A program made the position numbers and the translations under genes. The notes beneath the pieces are model-generated. The model had not been told where the DNA came from, ran no database searches, and saw nothing but the letters and a program-made list of their open reading frames with translations. A DNA stretch of 64,000 bases. Source: Polyangiaceae bacterium. GTDB taxonomy: Bacteria > Myxococcota_A > Polyangia > Polyangiales > Polyangiaceae. Shown here piece by piece: positions 42,862-52,049 of the stretch. Numbering within the stretch: the first letter of the stretch is position 1; every line of letters begins with the position of its first letter. The DNA is taken from positions 1-64,000 of the forward strand of contig JANXOF010000053.1 in assembly GCA_025353725.1 (NCBI GenBank). Direction: 5' to 3'.

Positions 42862-43935
42862 TCACTCGTACCGAGCGCCGTTGGCGTGACTGACCCGCCG
42901 TCTCGCCCACGCGAGTGCGGCCAGGAGAAGCGCGAAAAGGGATAGCACGGATTTTTTTGGACCGCGGACGCCGACGTGTCCAACGTCGCACGTCGGGGTA
43001 TCCCCGTCCGAGTCGCGAACTTCGCGGACAGGCTCGGATCCTGCGCGTGCGAACGCGCGCGCGACGAGGTCCTTAAAGGGCGCGAGCTTCGTGGCGAGGT
43101 TCACCGCTTTAGTGCAAGACGCAGAAAGGCTCGTCGCCTGCGACCGTCCGTTTCCGCCGCGCGAGACGACCCCGACCACGGCGTTCGTTTGCGAAGAAAA
43201 AACGGGTCCACCGCTGTCCCCGACGCAAATCGATTCATCGAAGGCGAATTCACTCGGCGTCAACTCCGGTGAGCTGTCATCGGGGCCCACACGGGTCACG
43301 CGCACGCTTCCTCGTTGCTGGCGCTCAGCGGGTTCGTTTGAGGTGAGTGTGACCCCCCAACCGACCGTGCTCACCACCTCACCCTGTTCTGCGATGGCCT
43401 CGAGGCGCAACGATGCCGGCGGCACTCCTTCAATAGGCGCTTCAAGAACCACGAAAGCGAGGTCGTGATCGCAAAGGGTCGTCGCGCCATCGTCGAGAAT
43501 CTCGGCGCCGCGCGCGGCCGGCCTCCACGTCGCGCGGTCGAGCGTCGGACGGCCTGGGCCCGTGAAGGCGTACAAAGCCTTCGCGTCGTGATTCGCCCGC
43601 ACCTTCCCACCACGTTGCGCCGCACCGGTGGCACTGCACGACACGTCCTCCTCGGTATCCGCGACGCAATGACGCGCCGTGAGGAGAAGCCGCGGAGCCA
43701 CCAGCGTCGCCGTGCAGATTCCCGTTTCGCCCGTCGGATGGGCGAACGCGAGAAGGACGACAGAGTCCTGCGCCGCGTCGGAGCGCACGCCGCCGACGAT
43801 CGCAGCGGACGAGTGTCCGATGCTTTCGCCAGCCTTGCGTGACGGGGCTGAAAGCTCGCATCCGAGAAACATGGAGACCAGAACGCCCAACCACCCGACG
43901 TCACTTCGCGCCGCACGCAGGCACCACTTCATCAT
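42862..43935 (-). CDS. Trypsin-like serine protease with C-terminal membrane anchor
   Basis: 357 residues. A lipoprotein-like signal ends in MFLGC (Cys about 26). IVGG at about 46-49 marks the mature trypsin-fold start. The catalytic triad is visible in LLTARHCVAD (His), LCDHDLAFVVL (Asp) and ICVGDSGGPVFS (Ser). The end has a single Cys in CDVGHVG followed by a hydrophobic helix SLFALLLAALAWARRR, the pattern of Myxococcota C-terminal sorting anchors. It thus carries both an N-terminal lipobox and a C-terminal anchor. It would act at the cell surface or be secreted. It is divergent from the P-type ATPase, 64 bases away. Confidence 0.9.
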   Translation of the reverse strand: MMKWCLRAARSDVGWLGVLVSMFLGCELSAPSRKAGESIGHSSAAIVGGVRSDAAQDSVVLLAFAHPTGETGICTATLVAPRLLLTARHCVADTEEDVSCSATGAAQRGGKVRANHDAKALYAFTGPGRPTLDRATWRPAARGAEILDDGATTLCDHDLAFVVLEAPIEGVPPASLRLEAIAEQGEVVSTVGWGVTLTSNEPAERQQRGSVRVTRVGPDDSSPELTPSEFAFDESICVGDSGGPVFSSQTNAVVGVVSRGGNGRSQATSLSASCTKAVNLATKLAPFKDLVARAFARAGSEPVREVRDSDGDTPTCDVGHVGVRGPKKSVLSLFALLLAALAWARRRVSHANGARYE

Positions 43936-43999
43936 CTGGCGATAAGCCTATCGCGGCGCTCACTGCACGGCGAGGCGCCGTAGTAGTCTCCACTCCTAC

Positions 44000-46804
44000 G
44001 TGAACAACGAAACGATAACGAAGGACGCCATTCCCGCACGCGACGCGTGGCACACGACGCCGTGTGAGGTGCTGTACGCGCGGTTTGCGGCCGATCCCGC
44101 GCACGGACTGACCGACGCCGAAGCGAGTGCGAGACTCGCTCAGAACGGGCGAAACGAGCTACCGACCTCGCCGCCGCCCAGCGCGGTTCGGCGTGTCCTT
44201 GCGCAGTTCGCGAACCCGATCGTCCTCACCTTGCTCGCGGCTGCGGTCGTCGCGACGGTCAATGGTGCGAGCAGCAGCGCGAAGGACGTCACGTGGCTCG
44301 CCCGGTACGGTGACGCCCTAGCGATAGCCCTCATCGTCGTGCTGAACGCCGTTCTGGGTTTTTACCAAGAGCGCCGCGCCGAAGCTGCGCTCGACGCGCT
44401 CAAAAAGATGCAAACCCCGAACGCTCGCGTACGTCGCGGCGATCAGGTGAAGGTTATCCCCGCCGTCGAGCTCGTGACCGGAGACGTCCTCGAGCTCGAG
44501 GCAGGCGACGCCGTGCCCGCCGACGCGCGCCTGATGCAAACCATCAACCTCGCGACCCTCGAGGCCGCTCTCACGGGCGAGTCGCTTCCGATCACCAAAG
44601 ACGCCCGCGCCGAGCTCGCCGAAGACGCCCCTATCGGTGACCGCTCGACGATGCTGTTCACCGGTACCTCCGTCATGCGCGGCAAGGCGCGCGCCCTTGT
44701 TGTGGCGACGGGCAAGGATACCGAACTCGGGAAGTTGAGCACGCTGATGAGCGCGCAGGAGCAAACCAAAACCCCGCTCGAAGAGAAGCTCGATCATTTC
44801 GGTAAGCGCGTCCTCTGGGCCTGCCTCGCTATCAGCGCGCTGATGTTCGCGTGGGGAATGATTCGCGGCGTCGCTACATGGCACGAGCTGCTTCTCGAGG
44901 CCGTGAGCCTCGCGGTCGCCGCAATTCCCGAAGGGTTGCCTGCGATTACGACCATCACGCTCGCGCTGGGTATGCAGCGCATGGCGAAAAAGGGCGCGAT
45001 TATTCGGAAGCTCGCCGCCGTTGAGACGCTCGGTTCCGCAACAGTTATTTGCACGGACAAAACCGGGACACTGACGCAGAACGAGATGACCGTTCGCGAG
45101 ATTTACGCCGGCACGATGTCCTACAGCGTCACCGGTACAGGCTACGATCCCGAAGGCGACATTCTTGACCTCAAGGGCACGGTCGTCGACGCGACTCAGT
45201 CGGACGGCCTCCGGCGTCTCCTTGCGAGCCTTGCGCTGGCGAACACGGCGTCACTCGAGAAGAACGACGGAGTATGGTGCGTCGTCGGCGATCCGACGGA
45301 GGGCGCGCTCCTCACGCTTGCGGCGAAAGGCGGCCTCCCGAAAGAGTCGATCGCCCCGTCACACCAAGTCGTGCGTGAGCTTCCGTTCGATAGCGACCGC
45401 AAGCGGATGACCGTGATTGCCCTCGATAAGACGGGGAAAGAAATCGCGCACACCAAAGGCAGCGCAGACGTCCTCCTCCCGCGGTGTGTCGCGCATTACA
45501 CCCAAGCAGGCATGGAGCCTCTCGATGCCGATGGCCGCGCAGGGATCCTCGCTGAAGCCGAGCGAATGAGCGAGCAATCGCTTCGCGTACTCGCCGTGGC
45601 GCGACGTGAACTCTCGCAGGCGCATGGCTCCGAGGGCGCGGACATCGAGCAGAAGCTCACGTTCCTTGGCCTCGTCGGGATGATAGACCCCCCGAGAAAG
45701 GGTGTAAAAGAGGCGATAAAAGCGTGCCACGAGGCGGGTGTGCGCGCGGTCATGATCACCGGAGACCACAAGCTCACGGCCGTGGCCATCGCGCGTGAGC
45801 TCGGCCTGTGGCACGAAGGCGCCATCGCCCTCAGCGGCGCGGAGCTCGAGAAGCTCAAAGACGCCGACCTTGCGGCACGCATTCCAAGCGTGCGCGTGTT
45901 CGCGCGCGTGACGGCGGAACAGAAACTCCGCATCGTGAAGGCGTTCAAAGCGAAGGGGCATATCGTCGCGATGACCGGCGACGGCGTGAACGACGCGCCC
46001 GCACTTCGTGAGGCACACATCGGCATCGCGATGGGCAAAGCCGGCACAGACGTCGCGCGGGAAGCGGCCGATATGGTCTTGGCAGACGACAACTTTGCCA
46101 CGATCGTCGACGCTGTCCGCGAAGGGCGCGCCATCTGGCGAAACATACAGAAGTTCATCTTTTTTCTTCTCTCGTCAAACGCGGGCCTCCTCTTCACGGT
46201 CGTCGTGACGAGCGTTGTGCCGTCGCTTCCTGGCCTTAGGCCACTCATGATTCTGTGGATCAACCTCGTTACGAACGGCCTTCCCGCACTGGCCCTTGGT
46301 ATCGACCCTCCCGACCCGACGCAGATGATGGAGCCGCCTCGCAAAGCAACGTCTGGTCTGCTCGGCCGCCGCGATTACCTCGGGATTGCCGTGGTGGGCG
46401 TGCTGATGGGCGGTCTCGCCGTCGGCTGCTACTTCTGGCCTTGGACGCTTCCAGGGGTCGACAAATTCACGTACGGCCGCGCGATCGCATTCTCGCTTCT
46501 CGCGCTTTCCCCCTTATTTCATGCACTCAATTGCCGCTCAGCGACGGCTTCCCTCTTTTCGATGCGCCCCCGGCTCCCCCACTTGCTTCTGGCGTCGATG
46601 CTCGTGAGCGGCGCTATGCACCTCGTCGCCGTGGTCGTTCCTTCCCTGAACGACGTCTTCAAGACATGGTCGCTGAGCGCTACGGAATGGCTGGTCCTTC
46701 TCGGACTCTCGGCGTCCATCGTGCCGATGGTCGAGGGACTCAAACTCCTTCAGCGTCGCGGCGTCGTAGGAACGGATCTCGAACCTCTCTCGCGCCGCGC
46801 CTAG
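44000..46804 (+). CDS. P2-type cation-transporting ATPase
   Basis: 934 residues from GTG 44000. The cation-ATPase N-domain (LTDAEASARLAQNGRNEL), actuator loop TGES (AALTGESLPIT), TM4 metal site PEGLPA, phosphorylation motif CTDKTGTLTQNEM with Asp353, nucleotide-binding KGSADVLL, hinge TGDGVNDAPAL and the C-terminal helices with NLVTNGLPALALGIDPPD are all present. PEGLPA and the length place it with P2A Ca2+ or Mn2+-type pumps, or their relatives in bacteria, rather than P1B heavy-metal pumps. The ion is not certain. Its last base directly abuts the stop of the convergent kinase. Confidence 0.93.
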   Translation: MNNETITKDAIPARDAWHTTPCEVLYARFAADPAHGLTDAEASARLAQNGRNELPTSPPPSAVRRVLAQFANPIVLTLLAAAVVATVNGASSSAKDVTWLARYGDALAIALIVVLNAVLGFYQERRAEAALDALKKMQTPNARVRRGDQVKVIPAVELVTGDVLELEAGDAVPADARLMQTINLATLEAALTGESLPITKDARAELAEDAPIGDRSTMLFTGTSVMRGKARALVVATGKDTELGKLSTLMSAQEQTKTPLEEKLDHFGKRVLWACLAISALMFAWGMIRGVATWHELLLEAVSLAVAAIPEGLPAITTITLALGMQRMAKKGAIIRKLAAVETLGSATVICTDKTGTLTQNEMTVREIYAGTMSYSVTGTGYDPEGDILDLKGTVVDATQSDGLRRLLASLALANTASLEKNDGVWCVVGDPTEGALLTLAAKGGLPKESIAPSHQVVRELPFDSDRKRMTVIALDKTGKEIAHTKGSADVLLPRCVAHYTQAGMEPLDADGRAGILAEAERMSEQSLRVLAVARRELSQAHGSEGADIEQKLTFLGLVGMIDPPRKGVKEAIKACHEAGVRAVMITGDHKLTAVAIARELGLWHEGAIALSGAELEKLKDADLAARIPSVRVFARVTAEQKLRIVKAFKAKGHIVAMTGDGVNDAPALREAHIGIAMGKAGTDVAREAADMVLADDNFATIVDAVREGRAIWRNIQKFIFFLLSSNAGLLFTVVVTSVVPSLPGLRPLMILWINLVTNGLPALALGIDPPDPTQMMEPPRKATSGLLGRRDYLGIAVVGVLMGGLAVGCYFWPWTLPGVDKFTYGRAIAFSLLALSPLFHALNCRSATASLFSMRPRLPHLLLASMLVSGAMHLVAVVVPSLNDVFKTWSLSATEWLVLLGLSASIVPMVEGLKLLQRRGVVGTDLEPLSRRA

Positions 46805-48499
46805 TCAGTGCTTCACGTCAGGGTCGAGCGGCTTTTCGCACCCCTTGCCGAACATATCGAGCTTCATGCCCGGCGGGCACGTGGGAGGCTTAGGTGCCGC
46901 CGAAGGCACGGGCAAGGGGGCCTTCGTCGCAGGCGCCTTTACGGCGGAGAGTCGGCTTGTCGCAGGAGCCGCACTTCCTTTCTCTCGCGCCAGCATGACG
47001 CGTAGAAACGGATTTTGAGGATCGATAGATCTCCCCTCAATGGCCACGATCTGCGTCACATACCCGCTTCGTTCGACGCGCACACTTACGCTATCCGTGC
47101 GCGCAAGATTGAGCGTCAGCGAACCGCGGTGTGCAGGGGCTCCGTCAACGCCCACCATCGCGTCCGTCGGCTCGACAGTGACGAACAGTGGTTGCGTCAC
47201 TTTGGGGACCTCGGTGACAACGTCCGAAACCGACGGTGCGACCAAAGCGCTCGCCGCCGACGAGGCACCGTCGCCCGTTGGTGGAGGGAGCTTCCCGCGG
47301 AACCGGGGATAGGCGGCAAGCACGCCACCCACGAGGCAAGCACACAGAAACGTCGACGCGAGCGCTACAGCGAGAACCGGGCTTTTGCGCTGGAACGACG
47401 GAATCGTCCGTCGAAAGTAGTCGGCCGGAGTGCTGAATCCACCGCCGCGCTCCCTCATTTCTTGCACCGCTTCAGGAGCGATTCCCCGCTCGACGCACTC
47501 GAGGTCGGCGATGACGTCTTCCATCTTCTGGTACCGGAGCTCGACCTTTTTCGAGAGGCACTTGAGCACAACGGCCTCAAGCTCGACAGGTACCTCCTGC
47601 ACCTGCGGAACAAGCGCGCGTGGCGAGATGGGTGCCTTGTACATATGTTGAGTGAGGATGCCCATAAGGTTGTCGGCGTCGAAAGGAACCTTACCGCACG
47701 CCATCTCATAGAGAATGACGCCGAGCGAGTAGATATCCGTCCGTGGGTCGACGGGCACGCCGGCTGCCTGTTCCGGCGACATGTAGTGAGGCGTTCCGAA
47801 GACGCTTCCCGCGCGCGTTAGTCGCCCCGCTTCGCTGCATACTTTAGCGATCCCGAAGTCGAGTACCTTTGCGAAATCGCGGTCCTCTCCGCGAACGACG
47901 AGCATCACGTTATCGGGCTTCAGATCGCGATGTACAATCCCGCTCGCGTGCGCTGCCGCGAGTCCGCGCGCAATCTGCTTCGCGATGTGCACCAGCCGCG
48001 CGACCGGGACAAAACCACGGACTCCCTGCAGGGCGGCGAGACTCGTTCCGTCGAGGTATTCCATGACGAAAAACGTCGCGCCGTCCTCGAGCCTCCCGAA
48101 ATCGGAAATATCGACGATATGCGGATTACCGATGCTCGACGCGGCGCGTGCCTCGTTTAAGAACCGTTCGACCATCTCCGCGTCCGCGACCATGTCCTCG
48201 CGAAGAATCTTGATGGCGACCCGCTTGTCGATGACCTTATGGCGGCCTCGGTACACGACCCCCATTCCACCTTCGCCGAGTACGTGTTCGACAAAGTAAC
48301 GACCGTCGAGAGTCTTCCCAATGTACGGGTCGATCCGATGCTGTGAGGACCGTGCCGCGCCGCGCGCCACGAGCGCCGCCCCGGCGACCGTCGACCGAGC
48401 GCCACTCACGCTCAAGCCGCCCTCCGAATCGGGGAGGGCCGCCAGCGTCGGCTGGTTGGGTCCGGTCGGTTGCTTCAAGTCGGCCATCGGAGGGCGCAT
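46805..48499 (-). CDS. Membrane-anchored Ser/Thr protein kinase
   Basis: 564 residues. ATG 48499 has GGAGG close upstream; ATG 48487 is possible. Kinase marks are [43 protein letters not shown] and [11 protein letters not shown] membrane helix at about 375-395 ([20 protein letters not shown]) leads to a periplasmic tail with PEGA-like strands ([18 protein letters not shown]) and a Lys/Ala/Pro-rich end containing [15 protein letters not shown]. It is divergent from the LolC/E-type permease, with 130 bases between starts. Confidence 0.93.
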   Translation of the reverse strand: MRPPMADLKQPTGPNQPTLAALPDSEGGLSVSGARSTVAGAALVARGAARSSQHRIDPYIGKTLDGRYFVEHVLGEGGMGVVYRGRHKVIDKRVAIKILREDMVADAEMVERFLNEARAASSIGNPHIVDISDFGRLEDGATFFVMEYLDGTSLAALQGVRGFVPVARLVHIAKQIARGLAAAHASGIVHRDLKPDNVMLVVRGEDRDFAKVLDFGIAKVCSEAGRLTRAGSVFGTPHYMSPEQAAGVPVDPRTDIYSLGVILYEMACGKVPFDADNLMGILTQHMYKAPISPRALVPQVQEVPVELEAVVLKCLSKKVELRYQKMEDVIADLECVERGIAPEAVQEMRERGGGFSTPADYFRRTIPSFQRKSPVLAVALASTFLCACLVGGVLAAYPRFRGKLPPPTGDGASSAASALVAPSVSDVVTEVPKVTQPLFVTVEPTDAMVGVDGAPAHRGSLTLNLARTDSVSVRVERSGYVTQIVAIEGRSIDPQNPFLRVMLAREKGSAAPATSRLSAVKAPATKAPLPVPSAAPKPPTCPPGMKLDMFGKGCEKPLDPDVKH

Positions 48500-48629
48500 G
48501 TCCCCTCCGGAAATCGTACGAGGTCTAACCCGTTTCGGGAAGACAGAAGGCGCGTCCCGTCGCGCCTACATCGTCGTGGCCACGCGACAATTACGGAACG
48601 AACCTGACGACTCACGTGCTAAGCCCCTC

Positions 48630-50297
48630 GTGAAAAAGGTGGGTTACCCCGTTCAGATAGCGCTCCGGTACCTGGGTTCGAAAAAACGGGCCTTTGTGTC
48701 GGTAGGTACCGCCTTCGCCATGCTTGGGGTCGCGTTGGGCGTGGCGGCTCTCGCGATTGTGATGAGCGTTACGGGCGGATTTCAGGACCAGTTCCGGGAG
48801 AAAGTGCTCGGCGTCAACGCGCACGTGATCGTCCTGAAGTACGCGATTCACTTCCGCGACTACCGGGAGGTCATCAAGAAGGTGGCGGCGCTCCCCGGCG
48901 TGACCGCCGTTGCACCGTTCGTCATCAATCCCATGATGCTCACTCACGGCGACCGGACGGCCACGGGTGTGTTGCTGAAGGGCGTCGATCCCGAGCAAAT
49001 GCCGAGGGTGCTCGACCTTCCGCGCCACATCACGGCAGGCTCGCTCGAGGGTATGCGAAAGGTAGGGGCCAAAGCCCCAGAGCCACCGCGTGAGCTCTTT
49101 CCAGGCGTTGGCGGCCTCGAGGAAACCGGAGCTGCGCGCGAGAACGGAGCGCCGCGCGACACCACCTCCGCAGACGGCGGAAAGCTGAGCTTGCTCGAAG
49201 CTATCGAGAAACAAATTTCAGCCGACCGCTTGGAAAGCGCAAAGCCCGGGCTCGTCGAGCCACGCGAACCACGCGAACCACGCGAATCACTCAGCGAGGC
49301 CGTCCCCCAAGGTGGTGCAAGCAGCGCTTCTCCACGCTCGAGTTCACGAGCGAACGAAGGGGGCGACGCACAAAAGCTTTTACCGAGCGGCAGTGTGACC
49401 CCGCAAGGCGGCTTCGCCAGCACGCTGCCCGACGAAGACATGTTGCCGGACGCGGTCGACCCCGATCCCTGTCGCAGCGCGGCACAAGTGAAGGCCCTGC
49501 CGGGCGTCGTGGTCGGCACGTCGCTCGCGAAGCGCCTCGCGGTCGGCCTAGGCGACTGCCTACAAGTCACCTCCCCGCAGATCGGGATGAGCTTCGGCGG
49601 CGCCGGTGTGAGGCCACCCATCGCGAAGCAGTTTCGCGTGATAGCGATCTTTGAGGCCGGCTTTGATCAGTACGATTCAAAGCTCGTCTATACGGACCTC
49701 TACGAGGCCCAGGCGTTCTATGAGCAAGGCGACAGCGTCACGGGGGTCGAAGCGAAGGTCGACGACATCGAAAACGCAGCAAAAATAGCGAAGGCGGTCG
49801 ACGCCCTGCTCGCGAACGGCGTGTACCACACGATGGATTGGAGAGAACTCAACCACGGCCTCTTTACCGCGCTTCTCATTCAGCAGATTGCGATGAGCGT
49901 AGTGCTCACGCTCATCATCGTGGTGGCCGCGTTTACCGTGATTGCCACGCTAATCATGGTGGTGCTCGACAAGCGCAAGGAAATCGCCCTTCTGAAGGCC
50001 ATTGGCGCAAGCGACGACGCCATCCTTCGGGTGTTTCTCTATCAGGGAGGAATCATTGGAGTGGTAGGCACCGCCTGCGGTTTGGTCCTCGGTTTCGCGG
50101 GGTGCAAGGCTCTTGCAGCCTACGGCTTCCCGCTGGACCCGAAAGTCTATTTCATCTCTAAATTGCCCGTAAACGTGCGACCGACAGAGTTTTTGATCAC
50201 AGGTGCCGTCGCGATCGCTATCTGCCTCGTAGCGACGATTTTCCCTGCGCTCTACGCGGCACGGTTACGGCCTTCCGACGGACTTCGTTCCGAGTAA
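48630..50297 (+). CDS. LolC/LolE-type lipoprotein-release permease with large insertion
   Basis: 555 residues from GTG 48630; the frame is open to 48321 but antisense to the kinase. The FtsX-like permease starts with VQIALRYLGSKKRAFVSVGT, the LolC/E signature, then TM1 and the periplasmic MacB-like part (GVLLKGVDPEQMPRV). Residues about 135-260 are an extra hydrophilic, Ser/Pro/Glu-rich segment absent from ordinary LolC/E (about 410 residues), with a REP repeat. The usual ending resumes with VVVGTSLAKRLAVGLGD, then VLTLIIVVAAFTVIATLIM, LDKRKEIALLKAIGASDD and three helices. It should extract lipoproteins from the inner membrane with LolD; no lolD gene is here. Confidence 0.88.
   Translation: MKKVGYPVQIALRYLGSKKRAFVSVGTAFAMLGVALGVAALAIVMSVTGGFQDQFREKVLGVNAHVIVLKYAIHFRDYREVIKKVAALPGVTAVAPFVINPMMLTHGDRTATGVLLKGVDPEQMPRVLDLPRHITAGSLEGMRKVGAKAPEPPRELFPGVGGLEETGAARENGAPRDTTSADGGKLSLLEAIEKQISADRLESAKPGLVEPREPREPRESLSEAVPQGGASSASPRSSSRANEGGDAQKLLPSGSVTPQGGFASTLPDEDMLPDAVDPDPCRSAAQVKALPGVVVGTSLAKRLAVGLGDCLQVTSPQIGMSFGGAGVRPPIAKQFRVIAIFEAGFDQYDSKLVYTDLYEAQAFYEQGDSVTGVEAKVDDIENAAKIAKAVDALLANGVYHTMDWRELNHGLFTALLIQQIAMSVVLTLIIVVAAFTVIATLIMVVLDKRKEIALLKAIGASDDAILRVFLYQGGIIGVVGTACGLVLGFAGCKALAAYGFPLDPKVYFISKLPVNVRPTEFLITGAVAIAICLVATIFPALYAARLRPSDGLRSE
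49261..49287. repeat. 9-bp tandem repeat in the permease insertion
   Basis: CACGCGAAC occurs three times in a row (last copy ends in AAT), encoding R-E-P repeats in the inserted segment of the LolC/E-type permease. The frame is kept. It is a possible slippage site. Confidence 0.7.
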
Positions 50298-50375
50298 CTC
50301 ACGAGACGCCTTAGCCGCGCGAGGGCGCAAATCGAACCGCCGAACGTTCGTCCAGGTGGTAGCCTTTGACGGAGT

Positions 50376-52046
50376 ATGCGCTGGCTTGTCGAAGTTTCGT
50401 CTCTCGGCTCACTCGGGAAGGCGGAGGCGCAACACGTTTGCGTCGAAGCGGAGTCGTGGCAGCGTGCGCTGCAGTCGGCTCGCTCCGTTCGCGGCGATGA
50501 GGGTCCGATAAGCGGCTTCTCTATCGAACTGCTCGAAGAAGGTTACAGGGCGGTAGACCCCGTCTCGCGCGTGCGCTTCGTGGTCACGCAGGCCTCGCAC
50601 GACATGCCTGTCACGGCTTCCGTCGTGAAGGAGGCGAACGGCGGCGTCGCTCCGACGGCGCTCAACGTGCCTCGACCCACGACGGTCACTCCCTCGATTC
50701 CCGCTCCCCACCCGCCTGAGGCCGCGAAGAGCCATGAAACGACCGAAGAGGTCGCCACCGGGCCGGAAATCGGTGACGCGGAAAAAGCGGCCGCGCACGC
50801 CCCCGAAACGCCACAAGCTGACGAGCGAGGGCCGGCGGCGCTCCCAGCCGCAGTGGGCTCCACGGTCCCGGGAGGTCCCTCCGTGAAGCTTCTCAGCTCG
50901 CGCGAGCAAGACCCGAATGAGTCCTCGCCGCTCACCTACCGCGAGTACGCATTCTTTGTACCCAAAGGCACCTCCGAAGAGGTCGCGGCTGGCGTGCTTC
51001 GCGAACAGCTCGCGATTGTCGAGGCGCACTTAGCGAACGCGAAGACCGGTAAGCTCGTCAACCTCGCCGTGTTCGACATCGAGTTTCGAGACAAGCCCCC
51101 GACCCCGGTGGCGACGCTAACGTGGAAAGACTGGAAGGGTGCGGCTGTTGTCAGCTTTCCGCGACGTGGCGCGAGCGGGAGACCCCCTCGCCCGCCGTCG
51201 GCCTTCCCGCCCGCGAACGCCGCCGAAGGAGGTCCTGAACCCGAGGCGCACCTACGCGTAAAGGCGGTTGCCGAATTCCAGCCCGCCGACGTGGCAGGTG
51301 CTTCCCTCCAGCCCGCGCCGGCTTCCCTTCAGCCAACGTCGCTTGCGCGCCCGACCGAAAGCGTGCCTTCGCCGGTTGTAGCTCCACCCGCGAAGGACGC
51401 TGGAACGAACACGCGAACGGCGGCCCCGCAAGCCCCACAAGCCCCACAAGCCCCACAAGCCCCGGCCTTGGTGTTGGTCCACCCTCCATCCAATCGTAAC
51501 CTGAGCGGTCGGACGTCGGGCGACGAGCTAATTACCTCCCTGTTCGAGGCGATGCACGATTTGCACTTCCTGCGCGATGCCCTCGAAGGAGCAAAGTTTT
51601 GCCTCGCACTCGCCCTCGAGGTCCTTCCGGCGCGTGCGGCGATCGTTCACTTCTTTGACATCGAGAAGCGCGAATGGGTCGTGGCCTGCACACGCGGGAA
51701 GGATATGCAGCACCTGCTCACGACCCGCGCGGCCGAAAGCGACGACATGCTCCGCGAATGTGCGCGGAAGCGCAGCGCCGTGGTGGTTTCGAACGCTTCC
51801 GGAACGACCGCAGACCGGTACAGGCTTGACGGAGCGCGTGCACGCAGTCTCATTGCGGCTCCAATCATGCAAGCGGGCCGTGCTCTCGGCGCCGTCGAGA
51901 TCATCAACCCACTCGACGGCATGCCCTTCACCGAGGACGAGGGTCACGCCATGACTTACATCGCCGAACAGTATGCAGAGTACCTCGGATCGCGCGGTAT
52001 CGTCCTCGACCGCGATCGCATCCAGAACGCTGCTGCATCGCTCTAA
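50376..52046 (+). CDS. GAF-domain protein with long disordered middle
   Basis: 556 residues. The N-terminal 90 residues form a small domain (MRWLVEVSSLGSL, then FSIELLEEGYRAVDP), followed by a Pro/Ala-rich stretch, then a second folded part at about 185-265 (YREYAFFVPKGTSEEVAAGV, LVNLAVFDIEFRDKP). A Pro/Ala linker with an AP-Q repeat comes before a C-terminal GAF domain at about 400-550 (LHFLRDALEGAKFCLALALE, RSLIAAPIMQAGRALGAVEI). GAF domains bind small ligands or mediate dimerisation. The stop is 3 bases before the histidine kinase, so it is probably the kinase's regulatory partner. Confidence 0.85.
   Translation: MRWLVEVSSLGSLGKAEAQHVCVEAESWQRALQSARSVRGDEGPISGFSIELLEEGYRAVDPVSRVRFVVTQASHDMPVTASVVKEANGGVAPTALNVPRPTTVTPSIPAPHPPEAAKSHETTEEVATGPEIGDAEKAAAHAPETPQADERGPAALPAAVGSTVPGGPSVKLLSSREQDPNESSPLTYREYAFFVPKGTSEEVAAGVLREQLAIVEAHLANAKTGKLVNLAVFDIEFRDKPPTPVATLTWKDWKGAAVVSFPRRGASGRPPRPPSAFPPANAAEGGPEPEAHLRVKAVAEFQPADVAGASLQPAPASLQPTSLARPTESVPSPVVAPPAKDAGTNTRTAAPQAPQAPQAPQAPALVLVHPPSNRNLSGRTSGDELITSLFEAMHDLHFLRDALEGAKFCLALALEVLPARAAIVHFFDIEKREWVVACTRGKDMQHLLTTRAAESDDMLRECARKRSAVVVSNASGTTADRYRLDGARARSLIAAPIMQAGRALGAVEIINPLDGMPFTEDEGHAMTYIAEQYAEYLGSRGIVLDRDRIQNAAASL
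51422..51457. repeat. 9-bp tandem repeat (AP-Q) in the GAF protein
   Basis: GCCCC(A/G)CAA occurs four times in a row, encoding A-P-Q repeats in the linker of the GAF protein. The first copy differs by one base. It is a likely variable-length linker. Confidence 0.75.
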
Positions 52047-52049
52047 AAG

